Counted from the first letter of the stretch, positions 24,410 through 35,699 are shown. The stretch: DNA of 64,000 bases from Pontederia crassipes (GCA_030549335.1 CM060183.1:27789052-27853051), one strand, 5' to 3'. The notes: generated by a model from the letters alone, not told the origin. Numbers and translations: made by a program.

Positions 24410-25560
24410 ATTGGTCGACCAATATCAAGCACCGGTCGACCGGTATGTGACCACATTCGATTGATTTCCATCGACTGATGGATTATTTATTAACAAAACA
24501 ACTATCTGGTCGACCGCTGCACTCGACCAGTCGACCGGTATAAGCCAAAATCGCACATATATCAAATCGATCGCCCGATCTGTCGATCTATTTTTTTCAT
24601 TCCCTCGACCACTGCTTTCTCCCACTGAACACGTGTATCCTCGTCTTGTTCGTCATTTCTATGCGAACACGATGATCACTCGGGAGGCAATCATCTCCTA
24701 TATTCTTGGTGTACCAATTCGTCTTGATCCTGATCATCTTTGCCATTGCGTGCTCATTACCGGATTTCTATTCATTTGTTACTCATGGCTGGCCTTTTGA
24801 TTATCTTCCGATCGCGGATGGCATTCGTACGGTCTTTGCTGGACAAGACCATTATACCGTCGTAATGGCTCATCGGTATCTTCATCCAACCATGAAAATA
24901 GTTCATCACATTCTTAGTCGCATGATCACTCCTAGAGCTGACACTATACAAAGGTCGCTCACTTTGTTCTATTCTTTTTTTCATTGTCTCTATATCCGTG
25001 ATGCCTTATTTCTTCATGTTGGTCATTTTCTTTTTTATCACATGGATTACGCATTCTAGAATATCTCATCTGTTGCTCGTGGTCGGTACCACTTATATTT
25101 TGCTGTCTAGATAACTAATATTTTACTTCACTTTTGTATCAAGATCCCTGCAGACGAGGAGTACATCCGACCACGACCCACTGACGTCATCAGTTCCGGG
25201 ATTTTGCACCGGAAGCATTTTAAGTTCGGCGAGTCGGCATCGATAGATTCTGACGATAGAGATGATGTCACAGATGGATAGTCAGCGCCGATGGACACTC
25301 AGGGCGCACCGGAGGCTGGTTCGAGCTTCCCTCCTCCTTCGGCGCTCGCTGAACTTATTGGATCTTCTCAGCATGCTCGCTCAGCTTCTTATGGTGCGTA
25401 TGATTTTGCGGCATTGTCACAGCAGGTGGGTGCCATAGACCATCGCGTGATCCAGATGGATCATCATCTTCGACGGATGGAGCGTGACTCTCGTTATCTT
25501 GTTGGCTCGCTACAGGCCTAATATGCATCACAGGTATTCGTTTCATCAGTAGCTCATGAT
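24410..25560 (+). pseudogene. 3' extra region of copia element, env-like or unknown frames
   Basis: Downstream of RNase H are short frames unlike pol. One (24,706-25,059) resembles the plant transposon-associated protein segment found in the 3' extension of Sireviruses. Another (25,291-25,521) is Ser/Ala-rich, then coiled-coil-like with heptads around HRVIQMDHHLRRME. Their cellular role is unknown in the family, and the region is broken. Identification rests on position and general resemblance. Confidence 0.45.
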
Positions 25561-25612
25561 AATGATAATTCCGATGAGTTATAGGTGTCTTACCTCCCTC
25601 TTTGATGATGTC

Positions 25613-25987
25613 AAAAGGGGGAGAAGTTTGATTAGGATGGGACGATATTTGATGTTTGCATTTGTATTAGTGTACTAGTGTCGTGCACCATTTTGTAGTG
25701 ACTACAGTCACATTTGTTAGTGCATTAACATATGATGTACTATCGACTATGGATGTAATGTGATAACTTGTTTATGCCTTATTTGAATTCCATGTTTATG
25801 TTGTTCTTTATTTGATGTTATAATGTTCATATTGTTCCATATTATAATGATATAGAGGCCACCTATTTAGGGGGAGAAAATATGAAATATGCATGAATCT
25901 AGGGGGAGCTTGCTCATTACTTACTATATTAATCTACATTTCATTTCATTTCTCCAATTAGTTTGTCATCATAAAAAAGGGGGAGAT
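25613..25987 (+). other. Cluster of four polypurine tracts
   Basis: AAAAGGGGGAGAAG (25,613), TTAGGGGGAGAAAA (25,867), AGGGGGAGCT (25,901) and AAAAAAGGGGGAGATT (25,973-25,987) lie within 375 bp. The last abuts the 3' LTR and is the likely functional plus-strand primer. Arrays of polypurine tracts are described for Sireviruses. Confidence 0.75.
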
Positions 25988-26955
25988 TGTTGAATCCCAT
26001 GTTTTGATGACAACAAATCAAATTGGACATAAAATGTCTTAATCTATGCTCAAGTGATGATATACAGGTGTAGAATTGATATGATCTCAATAGCAGAAGA
26101 AATCATCAATTAAAATGATAAAATAAAAATTCAGTATACGACCAGTCGACCGACTATGAAGACTGATCGATTGATGTCAAACAAAAAAAATGTCGAGACT
26201 GTACCGGTCGATAATCTGGTCGCTATATCGGTCGATCGAGTAGCAAGAGACGAATTTTAGGAAATGTCAAGACTATACCAGTCGATGTTTCGGTCAAAGG
26301 ACCGATCGATCGGACAACTCACAAAGGTAACAAATATGTCATAACGGTCATATTGATCGATCGATCAGCCCATTAATGCGGTCGATTGGTCACAGTACTA
26401 GATGAACAGTAACGACTATTTTTCAAGAAAAAAATATTGAAAAACTTCTGGACGTGATTCTCATATGTAGAAGCTTGTAAAAGGAGTGCCAAAGCTTGAA
26501 GAAAAATAATCTAAGCAAGCAAGATTATTCAAAAGTGTGTTTCAAGTTCTTGAGCCCAAATTTGCAAGTTCTTCCTTTTTCTCTTCTAAAACTTTGAGTG
26601 TGAGAAAATTTTGTAAAAGAAGAGAGTTAGAGGAAATTTTTATTCTCTGACCTAGTGAGAGAGCTCATTGTAAAAGATGAGTGCCTTACCTCTTGAGCGG
26701 AGAAGGAGGCGTGTGGTGTAAAGAGAGTTGTTCTCTCCCTACAAGAAAAAAGAAAGATAGTGGATCTCCGACGGTCTCGAGGTCGAGAAGTTGGAGCGGG
26801 GACGTAGGCCAAAGACTCACTGTGTTTGCTCTCTTACTCATTTTCTTATTGTTATTTACTTGTGATCATTTTTAGTGATTTTCCGAAAATGATTTTATAA
26901 AAAGATTTTTATACACCAATTCACTCCTCCCCCTCTTGGTGCTTTCGATCCTACA
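25988..26955 (+). repeat. 3' LTR of the copia element
   Basis: Begins TGTTGAATCCCATG and ends GATCCTACA. About 968 bp, co-linear with the 5' LTR with scattered substitutions and a few short indels. Confidence 0.85.
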
Positions 26956-26979
26956 AATCTATCTTTGAAATAAAATGTT

Positions 26980-28200
26980 TTCTGCACAATTGAAACTCAA
27001 GAGAAACTTGATAGAGTAGGTGTAGAAATTCACAATCTGAAATTTGAAATATGAGATCAAACTAGAAATTTGAAATGTTGAAATATGAAACCTCAATTCT
27101 AGAGCTTGAAATCTAAAATCTGAAACCTGAATTTTGAAATGTCGAATCTGATTTGAGCATTCAAAGATCAAAAGAAAACATGTTCAAATATGTTTCAGCA
27201 CAATAGTTTAGGGTCACACGATGAGTGTGAAAAATTGAAATCTGAAATTCAGCAATCAGATATGTGAAGTTTAAAACTAAAAATTAGAAATATGATGTGA
27301 ATGTTCAAGGATCACGAAGCTAGTAGCAATGTTTATGCACAATTGAAATTTGAAAAATAAATCTTGAAATCTGAAATCAAATATTAGAAATTTGAAATCT
27401 TAAATTTTAAACTTGGAATTTGAAATATGCAATATGATATCTGAAATTTGATCTAAACATTGAAAGATGCATGTTTAGTGATATTTCTGCACAATGACAA
27501 CAATAAAGAAGCTCAGGATTATTTGAACAAGTGCAAAAATTTTGAATCATAAGATCAGAAATCAGAAATTAAGAGGCTAGTGACATTCCAAGATTAAGAT
27601 GCTAGTATGTTCAACAAATTTCAGCAATGTTTCTCCGCAATATGATATTAGGATCATAGAAGTCAGTGCAGAAATATGAAATTTGAGATAAAAAAATCAG
27701 AAATGAGAGGTCTAAAACTATAAATCAGCAATCTAATGATAACATTCAGGGATCGTAAAACTAATATATTCAGTAGTATTTAGGAAATAAGAAACTGTCA
27801 AGTTCAGCAATGTGTATAAGAATCCATGTCAACAATTTTAGAATATAATTGTTCAGCAATTTCAGCAATAAGCAATTTCAGCAATGAGAAATCAGAAATC
27901 AACAATTCAATTTCAGGACACAAATGTTCAGCAATTTGAGCAATGAGAAATCAGAAAACTGGAAATATTTAGCATGTTCAACAGAGTGTGTTCAACAATA
28001 TTCAGCAAGATTCTCCACTATAAAAAATAGAATAGACAACTTGTAGCATAAGTGCATAACAAAGAATTCAAAATCTGGAATATAAAATCAGGATTCAACA
28101 AGATTTCTGCACTATGAAAATTTAGTAGACACTTTGCAACACAAGTGCATAATATGAAACTTGAGAATTGATAATCAGAATTTCAGGAATAAAATATTGA
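26980..28200. repeat. Cryptically simple GAAATNTGAAAT-rich stretch
   Basis: About 1.2 kb of DNA built from variants of GAAATCTGAAATTTGA and TTCAGCAAT without a fixed period. It lies between the copia insertion and the gypsy primer-binding site, so it is the leader or gag-side part of the gypsy relic. The 70-codon frame at 26,959-27,171 reflects this repetitiveness. Confidence 0.6.
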
Positions 28201-28400
28201 AGATGACAACTACAAGATTTAAGTGAAGACTTCTATAAACAAGTAAAAAGCTAACATGTACTTTAAACAGGAAAAAGAAAGAAAATTAGCTAAACTACAA
28301 CGAAGTAAGATATTCACAACATGACAAAAATATAAATAGTGATCATAAACAGGACTTAGCCAGACCAAAGCAGAGGATCATGTGACCATTCAAGAATTAG

Positions 28401-28418
28401 TCCCCGGCAACGGCGTCA
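28401..28418 (-). other. Gypsy primer-binding site (tRNA-Asp type)
   Basis: The plus strand reads TCCCCGGCAACGGCGTCA, which differs at one base from the TCCCCGGCAACGGCGCCA 3' end of plant tRNA-Asp including CCA. On the minus strand it is therefore a primer-binding site, and it sets the orientation of the gypsy relic. It is not a tRNA gene: no cloverleaf lies upstream. Confidence 0.7.
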
Positions 28419-28424
28419 AAAACT

Positions 28425-29950
28425 TTGACTCACATAAAGTGTGTATACGTTAAACATAGAAGAATGTCGAATTAAGTTTTAAATTTATAAATCATCTACA
28501 CTATTATGACTAGAACTGAAGTATACGACGTATCATTGTAGTGTTTGAGGGTCGATCCACAGAGACTACACTCGATCAAACACTACATTGATACGTCGTA
28601 CATTCACGTGTTTGAGTAGTGTATTTTATACGACTTATGACTAGTGTACATTCACAGAGGAGACTTATGTTCACACTCGATCAAACTGTTTGAAGGAAAA
28701 GCATAAGTCTATATTTGTTGTTCAAGATGAGAAAGTGAAATATTATAAAACAGAAATCACAGAAAATAAGATTACACTATTTTTATGGGTTTTAATGTAA
28801 AATTAGACAGTGAAGATTTTACTAGGACTGGGAAATGTTTTCATTTGGAATTTACGTCCTCTGAACTTCATTTAGGATAAAAATGACTGAATGTCCCTTT
28901 CACCGTTTCACGTGTGTACATGGTTAACCTTATGGGAAAGGCACTAGACTCTACTACTACACTCTCATGTTGGCAGAAGGCCTGTCTTGCACACGTAAAA
29001 GCGATTCGTAAAACGAAAGAGTACATGTTATCGTTATAGTATGAATTGAGCTTTTATAGGGATTTGAGCTTAAACTTCGTGTCCATCGAGTATCGAACAT
29101 TCCAACAGATACGCCCAAGGAAAGGAGGCTACGGCCAGCTCACGCTTGCGTGTGGGAAATATGGATCACCCTCCCGGACAGAATGCATGATATCAGTATT
29201 TTCGAGACGGTCTAACCTCTTTTAATGGAGAAGATAAAGAGATCAAACACAATGACGGTGAAATAGAAACACATGATCATCCCATGAAACCGTTTGAGGT
29301 AATCCCAAATCACTGACTCAATTCGATCGTTTATTGCAAGAAATTCGGAGTGCACATAACCTTTTCAGACTGCGGGTCAAAGGATGAACGACGTTTAGAT
29401 CAAAACTATAGAGAATCTCATCATTAATCTTACGAAAACTGATGCTATGAATCACTGCTTGCCTTAGGCTAGATTTCTTCACGTTCGGTCGTGAAGCCTA
29501 TAATGTCCCTATGGTCGGGGGTGCAAGGCAGCAAGTGATTTGGAAAATTTCTCTTAACATACAACTACATGGAAAACTCGAAAATCATGTAGGGAACTAT
29601 CTTCACCCAGCTTGATTTCTCCATATCCCATCGCAATGTAGTCTATAACATCCCTATGGTCGGGGGTGCAGGGTGAAGATAGTTCATGAACTCAAATTCA
29701 TGTAAAGATTCAAAAGATAGAGGACTGAACAGTGAAAACATGGACTAGATTGATTTCATCCAAACGCAGGAAAGCTCTAGTTACACATTACGAAAATAAG
29801 AAAATAAAGAAAAGAAAAAAAATACAAGAAAGAAGGGAGGTTGCTGGTGCAACCTCCTCTCCAACCTCCTTCAACAGGGATCCAAAACTCAACAAAATCA
29901 AAAGCAAGTTCGAACCATTTGCAAGGTTGCCTTCAGCCCTTTTTTATAGT
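28425..29950 (-). repeat. Probable 5' LTR region of the gypsy relic
   Basis: Lies immediately outside the tRNA-Asp primer-binding site. It contains the GGGTCGATCCACAGAGACT phrase seen in Athila/Tat elements and two copies of CCCTATGGTCGGGGGTGCA (about 29,502 and 29,652). The outer boundary is not determined. Confidence 0.4.
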
Positions 29951-30660
29951 CTCACTCTTATTGTTGATTTCTAGTGACATTTTTGACATTTAGTGGCTCC
30001 AGATGCTTTATAGGAAGCTTCCTTCATGTTGTGGACGAAACAATTGTTAATTGTCTTTAGCTTATGTTGTTTGTTGGTTTGTGACAATGCTCTCACTGCT
30101 TTTTGGACCACTTCTACCAAATGAATCTGCTGTGGTCCCTCTTGCCACTTGTCTATCACCTGTCCAGAATTTGTCAGCAAACATGAATCTTTATTGTGGT
30201 CCTTGATTGCTGCATTGTCCTTAGTTTGTCACTTGTCCCTGTCCACTGCCCTGTAGCCTTTTTGTTGTTCACATATGCTAACAAAGGTGTAGAGGAAGCT
30301 TCTTTCCTCTAGTGCAAGGAATCTGCAAGATTGGCGTGGAAAGTCACATTTCTTTGTTGTTTGCTACTTTGGATAGCTGGCTGGCAAATCTGCATCTTTA
30401 GGTTGGAGAAATATGCCCGTGTTCCCCTTATGCGTGTGTGTAGAGGAAACATACACCTGAATACCCCTATGAATTGTCGATTGAGATTTCTGCATGGAAA
30501 GCAATCAACACAAGTAATATTATCCTAGAAATATGGTATTTGAAGGATGGATATTCAATCATAAAGCACGTGTTCAAACATGAGAATATAGTAAAATATG
30601 AAAAAGATGCATATTGAACATAGATGAAAAATATACATAATTTCTTTATATCAAGACAAA
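29951..30660. other. Spacer, unclassified
   Basis: Mixed-composition DNA with short frames lacking recognisable domains. It may be further LTR or flanking repeat DNA. Confidence 0.4.
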
Positions 30661-30717
30661 TGCCAATGAGGTGAGTGTCGTCGGTTGCAAGGTCAACAGG
30701 AAGGAATGCCTCATGCA

Positions 30718-30930
30718 AAGAAAGAGAGGAGTTAAGAGAGGGCCAGTAAGGTCAAGATTGTGTATTTCCACAATGACGAGGAGACAAACGCCATCGATGT
30801 GGGGGTCACTAGTCACGAGGTTGAGGTCATCGATCATGAGGTCGGGCAGAGAAAGAGATGAGTTGAGAGAGGGTCCACAGAGATAAGATCGTGCATGTCC
30901 ATGATGACGACGACGAGCAAGGGATCGCCA
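30718..30930. repeat. Direct repeat, two copies of about 80 bp
   Basis: Copies at about 30,715-30,795 and 30,847-30,930. Both carry GAAAGAGA(G/T)GAGTT(A/G)AGAGAGGG followed by AAGAT(T/C)GTG and an AATGACGA/GATGACGACGA stretch. Purine-rich and diverged. Confidence 0.6.
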
Positions 30931-30940
30931 TTCGCGAGAT

Positions 30941-33000
30941 TGATGCGTGCAAAATCCAACATATACTTAGTATTACATTTAATCTTATTTTGATTTATTT
31001 TCTTATCACATGCATCATTTTATTAGCTTATTTATATTAATTTTTCAAAAATTAAAACTACCCAAATGTTGTATTTTATTATGTAGAAAGTAAGAAAACT
31101 GAATTATGAAGCCATCGAAGAATATCACGCTCAAATCGGAGTTAAAACAAATACAGAAAGTGAAAAACAACGAAGGTGCATAGAGTTGAAATTGCGCTGC
31201 CATGGATCGTGAAGAACTTTCCATGGCCGTGAAACACCATAATTGATTGTTAAAATGCATTTTTTACCTCAGAAAGTTGCTCAAGACATGGCTCTAACCA
31301 GACTTTCACAGACCATGAAAATTCATTTTTTCTTCGATTCGGACATTGTACAGGTCATTAAAACATTGTTACATGGCGTAACATACCACAATTTCAAGAT
31401 TTGAATAAATTTTGGAATAATTTCAAGTGCATAAGGATTTGTACTCATACTATATAGTCCCAAGATGATTTGAAAATATATTAGGAATCAAATTTCAAAG
31501 TTTGACAAGGCCAAAATCTCATAATCGATTCTACTCCAAATTTTCCTTATTTTGAGCAGAAAAAATTTTACTTTTTTTCCAATCACATGAAAACTCAAAT
31601 CCTTATAAATAAAAACTTTCTAATGTCAGAAGAGAGTATGTTATGACCTACAACAAGAATTTTGAAGCCAAGAACGTGAGAAAATTTAGAAGTCTCACGA
31701 GAAAATTTCTGCATGATTGATTCTAGACGAGGACTAGACAAACAAAATGGTAGTTGTACCCGAAACCGACACAATGGGTAGGTAGAGAATACCTAGGGGC
31801 GCGAGACAACTCTCTCTAAGGAACTTCAGTAAAATAGTTCATCGGTGTTCCTGAGAGTATTCTTTGTTCTATTTTATGTTGGGATGATCTCATGTTCATT
31901 TGATACATATTTCTATCTTTAGTAATTTGAATCATTTAGTTTTATTTTTTGTTTGAGATAATTATAATAGTTTTAATTGATAAAGGCAAACTGTTAAACC
32001 TTATTTCATAATGGATTATAGTTCAGTTTTTTTTTCGAATATACATGCTATTATTAATTTTTCTTCAAAGATTAATTGCCTTCTATACTTAGCTATCATC
32101 CTTGTAGGAGTAGTTACTTTTGATTACATGATTTCTGTGAAATTGATTCTTGACTTTTAAGGTCAAGTATTGCATGTCACAACTCGTATGATTCTTGACA
32201 GATTAGTTGTGCGGTCTCTTAATCATTACCATGATATGAGTGATAATAATTTAGATATTACATTTTAACACATCTTAATCTCATGTTTGATTAGATTGTA
32301 ATCTTTGACGGAGTAGTCTTAATCTAGTTTGAATTAAGACAGGTTGATTGATCTTAGACGAAAATTAGTAATTTGAGTAGAATTTAATCCGTCGTTAGAA
32401 ATTAACTTGCAATATTTAGTCAATTAAATTTGTCTATATTTTTTTTATCATTCCAAGCCCTATTCATCGGTATATTAGATTACATTAATTGAGTTTGTCT
32501 TTACTTTTCTGCAATTTTATTTTCTACACATCTTTTATCCAAGATCTTGCTGTCTCCTATTACCCCCTAATATTAATTTAATTAAGTAAGTTAATTCCTT
32601 GTAGGTTTGACACTCTACTTATTATACTTTATTACTTGAGCGACTAGTGTACTTGCTAGCATATATTGTTAGTCATTCTCGCATTAAGTTTTTGTCGGGA
32701 AATTATTCTTTAGTACTATTTTTATTTTATGATACTTTGATACTTTACTTTTATATTACTTTCACTTGTTCTTTTAATTGTGTAAGTTTTCAGGTTTACA
32801 TCTTTTGTACTCGACTCAGCTATCACGCTCATATCACTACATCCTCAATGGGATAGAAGAAAACATCTAACAATCAACAAATTGAGGAAGATAAAATTGA
32901 TGTCCAACAACATAAAATTCACAATGAGATGACAACGATTCACAACAACATGAAGATGCCTCAACAAATTAATTATGAAGACCTCTTTCTGAACTCAAAA
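30941..33000 (+). mobile_element. Ty3/gypsy Athila-like LTR and leader, relic
   Basis: The left end TGATGCGTGCAAAATCCAAC matches the start style of Athila-type LTRs. The body has the GAGAATACCTAGGGGCGCGA phrase near 31,785. Near 32,640-32,700 is a leader-like passage ending AAGTTTTTGTCGGGA, a decayed equivalent of the tRNA-Asp primer-binding motif. Beyond it lies a short gag-start-like stretch to about 33.0 kb. The element is truncated: no pol or second LTR is seen. Orientation is opposite to the gypsy relic at 16.85-29.95 kb. Confidence 0.4.
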
Positions 33001-35009
33001 GCTATCATCACAAGCAAGTTGAATCTCCTACTGAAATAACTCTCCAAGCAATTATATCAAATCGGCTCAGAAGCCATCATCATAGCATCTATTGTTACCA
33101 ATTCTCGCATATCGACAAATCGCCACTTACAAGCACCCAAAGTCGGCAATTCAAGAGGGCTGACTTGGATTAACTTTGGTAGCTTCGCGCTGTTGAACCA
33201 AACTCCTTTGAATTGTCTGTAGTGGTTAATTGTGTATTTTTTAAATTTCATTGAACCAAACTTCATAAAATAGTTGTTTGATAAGATCAGATGGTTTAGA
33301 TGCTAGGTAGGGACCCCATTAAAATTTTTTCATTTCGAAATCAAAGAACTTATCCAAATTTTAAAATTTGCAAAGTAATACACTTTTTATTTTTTTCCAA
33401 TAAACTCTCCTATGATAAATTTTCAACATGCTATTTGGAAAAGCAGAGAAGGAACTAGTATTTTATTTTTCCATGTCAAGTGTTGAAATATGATTCAAAA
33501 GTATTATCCACATCATTTTATACTTTCTAGTTGACAAAAAGAAATTAATTATGATGAAATTAGTTGTAGAGATATGGTAGTTTTGATTATGGTTATGTGT
33601 AATGGTATAATGTTAATAGTGGTAGTTATGTGTTAGTAAAGGAATGTATCTATATTCTCTCCCACATTTGTAGGCATTATCTTATCCTCTTTGCAACATC
33701 TCAAGTTATATGCTTATTTATAGTCCACCTCATTTCAATTTTTAAGAATCATGCAATGATATTTTAAATTTTCTTCAAAATTTGTTCCTTGTTAACTCTA
33801 TTTTGTATATATTCTTATTTTATTCTTTAATCTCCAACATCAACCCCACCCCACCCACACTTTGGGTTCGACATCCTCCATCGCCTTCACAAGTAGGGAT
33901 GAAAATATCCTTCACCCCTTGCGAGGGCCGCATTCGGGGATTTTTTGCCTTGCGGGGGCGATGTTAGAGGGCAAACTAATGAATTAGTTATACCGGTAAT
34001 AAAAAACTCATGAATTATGAACTAATTATATAAATGAAAAATGAAGCTGTAGATTTTTTTGCACAAATATGTTTCATTCTATTAAAAGATCATCTTAAAT
34101 CATATTCAAACATGTTTTTTTATTTTTTTCGACTCGACAGATATCATCAAAAATTATCTTCTCTTTTTTAATCAATAATTAAGTATTTATATTTTCAATT
34201 ATATTTATTATTCATTGCTTAGTTATTGTCACATTTTAATGGTGGACAAATATTTCAACTCTTGTATAATCAATTAATCATTATTGTCAATGGAGTTGAC
34301 TTCTCGGTGTCTTTTTTTGGGAAGATAATCGAAAATATATATTATTAATTTTTTAAATAACTTTTAAGAATAATTTAGTAATTAATTTCCATTAATATGG
34401 ATTATATTATTAGTACTTACCAAGTAGTATCCTACACAATTTAAATTTCCAATATTTATATTATTAGTACTTACCAAACAATATGCTATGCAATTTAATT
34501 AACGTTATACCCAGTCATCCATAGTATATTATTTTCAAGTAGTTGGTCGTGAGAATCTAGAAATGACCATCTTCACCATTGGCCTCTCGATCATTAATAT
34601 TTAATGCATTGAATGATCCAGTTCTCTTTAATCCTATGTCACCACCATGGATGTCTCCGACGACCCTGAACGACCAAAGGCCAGAAAGTCTCTTTGATCC
34701 GAAAAGCCATATATACTAATACAAATGTTGATGTTGGAACTAATTTGTTCTACATTCAGGTAATAACCATCATATATAGCCACATGGCTTCAGTTTACAG
34801 AGCATCCACGGCAATCTGATGCTACTATAAGGCTCTCTCCCTAAGCTTCAAGGTCCAGGAGAAAGTGACCTTCCTCTTTGCATGTTCCTGAGGGTTGCTG
34901 CATGCATGCGTTTTATCTCTAAAACACGGAAAGAAATAATTAAAGACCGTCATATGCAGTACGTAGATCAACCTACAGCAAAATCACGTATCCCTTGTTC
35001 GGTGCATGA
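33001..35009. other. AT-rich spacer downstream of TSR2
   Basis: No gene recognised. A short tandem duplication of about 42 bp, containing ATATTATTAGTACTTACCAA, occurs at about 34,405-34,497. DNA from 34,700 to 35,009 is less AT-rich and probably includes the TSR2 3' untranslated region. Confidence 0.5.
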
Positions 35010-35690
35010 TTAAAAATCCGGATTTGAGCAACGCTTCGGATTAAATTCGTGTTCATTGCTGTGAAGGCAGTCTTCATGCACGATCATCAATTGTTCTGCG
35101 ATCTGTTCATATGGAACAGAAAATACAATTATCCAGACGACAATTCAATTCCCATTTAGGATAAATATATAAGTTTTCAGAAAAAATCCTGATCAGCTGA
35201 AGAAGAAGAAGAAGAAGAAGAAGAAGACATGGAATCACCTCCTCGATGCTGCCATCCTCGATCACGGTGTTGAACGATAGCGCCATCTTCTCGTCGAGCA
35301 TATGTTCCAAGTCGTCGATGCTGAGTCGAACTGAGGAATTATACATACGAGACACGCAGGAAACACGCAATGTGAACCTCACACTTTTCCGGACGAACAA
35401 CAGATCAAGGGGAAAAAAATAACAATTTTGTGTCCGAATAAGATGTTATTACCCTCGGGCTGAGAGAACCAGGAGAGGAGGGAGGAGGAGAGCTCCTCCA
35501 TCTTGCGGCGAGAGTCCCTACCGCCCCACTCGTTGTCGACCGCCATCTGCAGCGCCGGCCAGCGAGAGAGGACGTGAGAGATGCCTTCCTCGAGAAGAAA
35601 GGGAGCCGGCGCCGGAGAGGGCGCGCCGGACGTCTCGTCAGACCAAGAACAGCAGCACTGTTCTTGGTCTCTTCTATTGCCGGACCCCAT
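35010..35690 (-). CDS. TSR2: Pre-rRNA-processing protein TSR2
   Basis: Small acidic protein of 140 aa. In yeast and animals TSR2 is a chaperone (escortin) for ribosomal protein eS26, needed for 20S pre-rRNA processing and 40S maturation. Exons: 35,690-35,453; 35,330-35,239; 35,102-35,010, with GT-AG introns and matching phases. Residues 31-80 carry the family core: FLLEEGISHVLSRWPALQMA, then the diagnostic WGG at residues 55-57 and a Ser/Leu helix ending WFSQPE. Exon two adds SIDDLEHMLDEKM and FNTVIEDGS; exon three adds the IAEQLMIVHEDCL helix. Unlike many homologues there is no long acidic tail: it ends at NPDF. The 5' side is GC-rich and CT-rich on the coding strand, as in housekeeping promoters. 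Confidence 0.88.
35199..35227. repeat. (GAA)n trinucleotide repeat in TSR2 intron 2
   Basis: About nine GAA units on the plus strand (CTT on the coding strand), some 12 bases inside the donor of the 136-bp second intron of TSR2. Confidence 0.9.
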
Positions 35691-35699
35691 GTAGGTAAC

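Larger units (their letters stand above)
18878..26955 (+). mobile_element. Ty1/copia element, Sirevirus-like, with both LTRs
   Basis: About 8.1 kb, broken in many places in its coding region. Flanking 5-mers AATCC (18,873-18,877) and AATCT (26,956-26,960) are a near-perfect target duplication. Parts in order: 5' LTR; primer-binding site for initiator tRNA-Met; gag (around 20.0-21.2 kb, UBN2-type); protease and integrase region (about 21.3-22.4 kb); reverse transcriptase (about 22.8-23.7 kb); RNase H (about 23.7-24.2 kb); a 1.7-kb 3' region with env-like or unknown frames (24.4-25.5 kb); a cluster of polypurine tracts; 3' LTR. The extra 3' region, long LTRs and multiple polypurine tracts fit the Sirevirus lineage. 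The LTRs differ by roughly 8% plus indels by eye, suggesting insertion a few million years ago. Confidence 0.85.
16850..29950 (-). mobile_element. Ty3/gypsy Athila/Tat-like relic, interrupted by a copia element
   Basis: Old minus-strand LTR element, broken, seen as two blocks either side of the copia insertion (about 16.85-18.88 and 26.96-29.95 kb; 3.0 kb or more to the right, about 2.0 kb to the left). A primer-binding site matching the tRNA-Asp 3' end lies at 28,418-28,401. A GGCGCTTGTTGGGAGGCAAC phrase typical of Athila/Tat elements is at 17,307-17,284, and a TTAAGTTTGAGGAAG phrase before the expected 3' LTR is near 16,930. Between lie gag- or spacer-like Gln/Glu-rich frames (17,381-18,858). 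No reverse transcriptase or integrase is recognised, so it may be a non-autonomous derivative. DNA right of 28,425 is LTR-like. No matching 3' LTR is recognised. Outer ends are approximate. Confidence 0.5.

Noticed and set aside
28401-28418. Possible tRNA-Asp gene
   Set aside because: Only the 3' 18 bases of tRNA-Asp are matched and no cloverleaf lies upstream; this is a retroelement primer-binding site on the minus strand.
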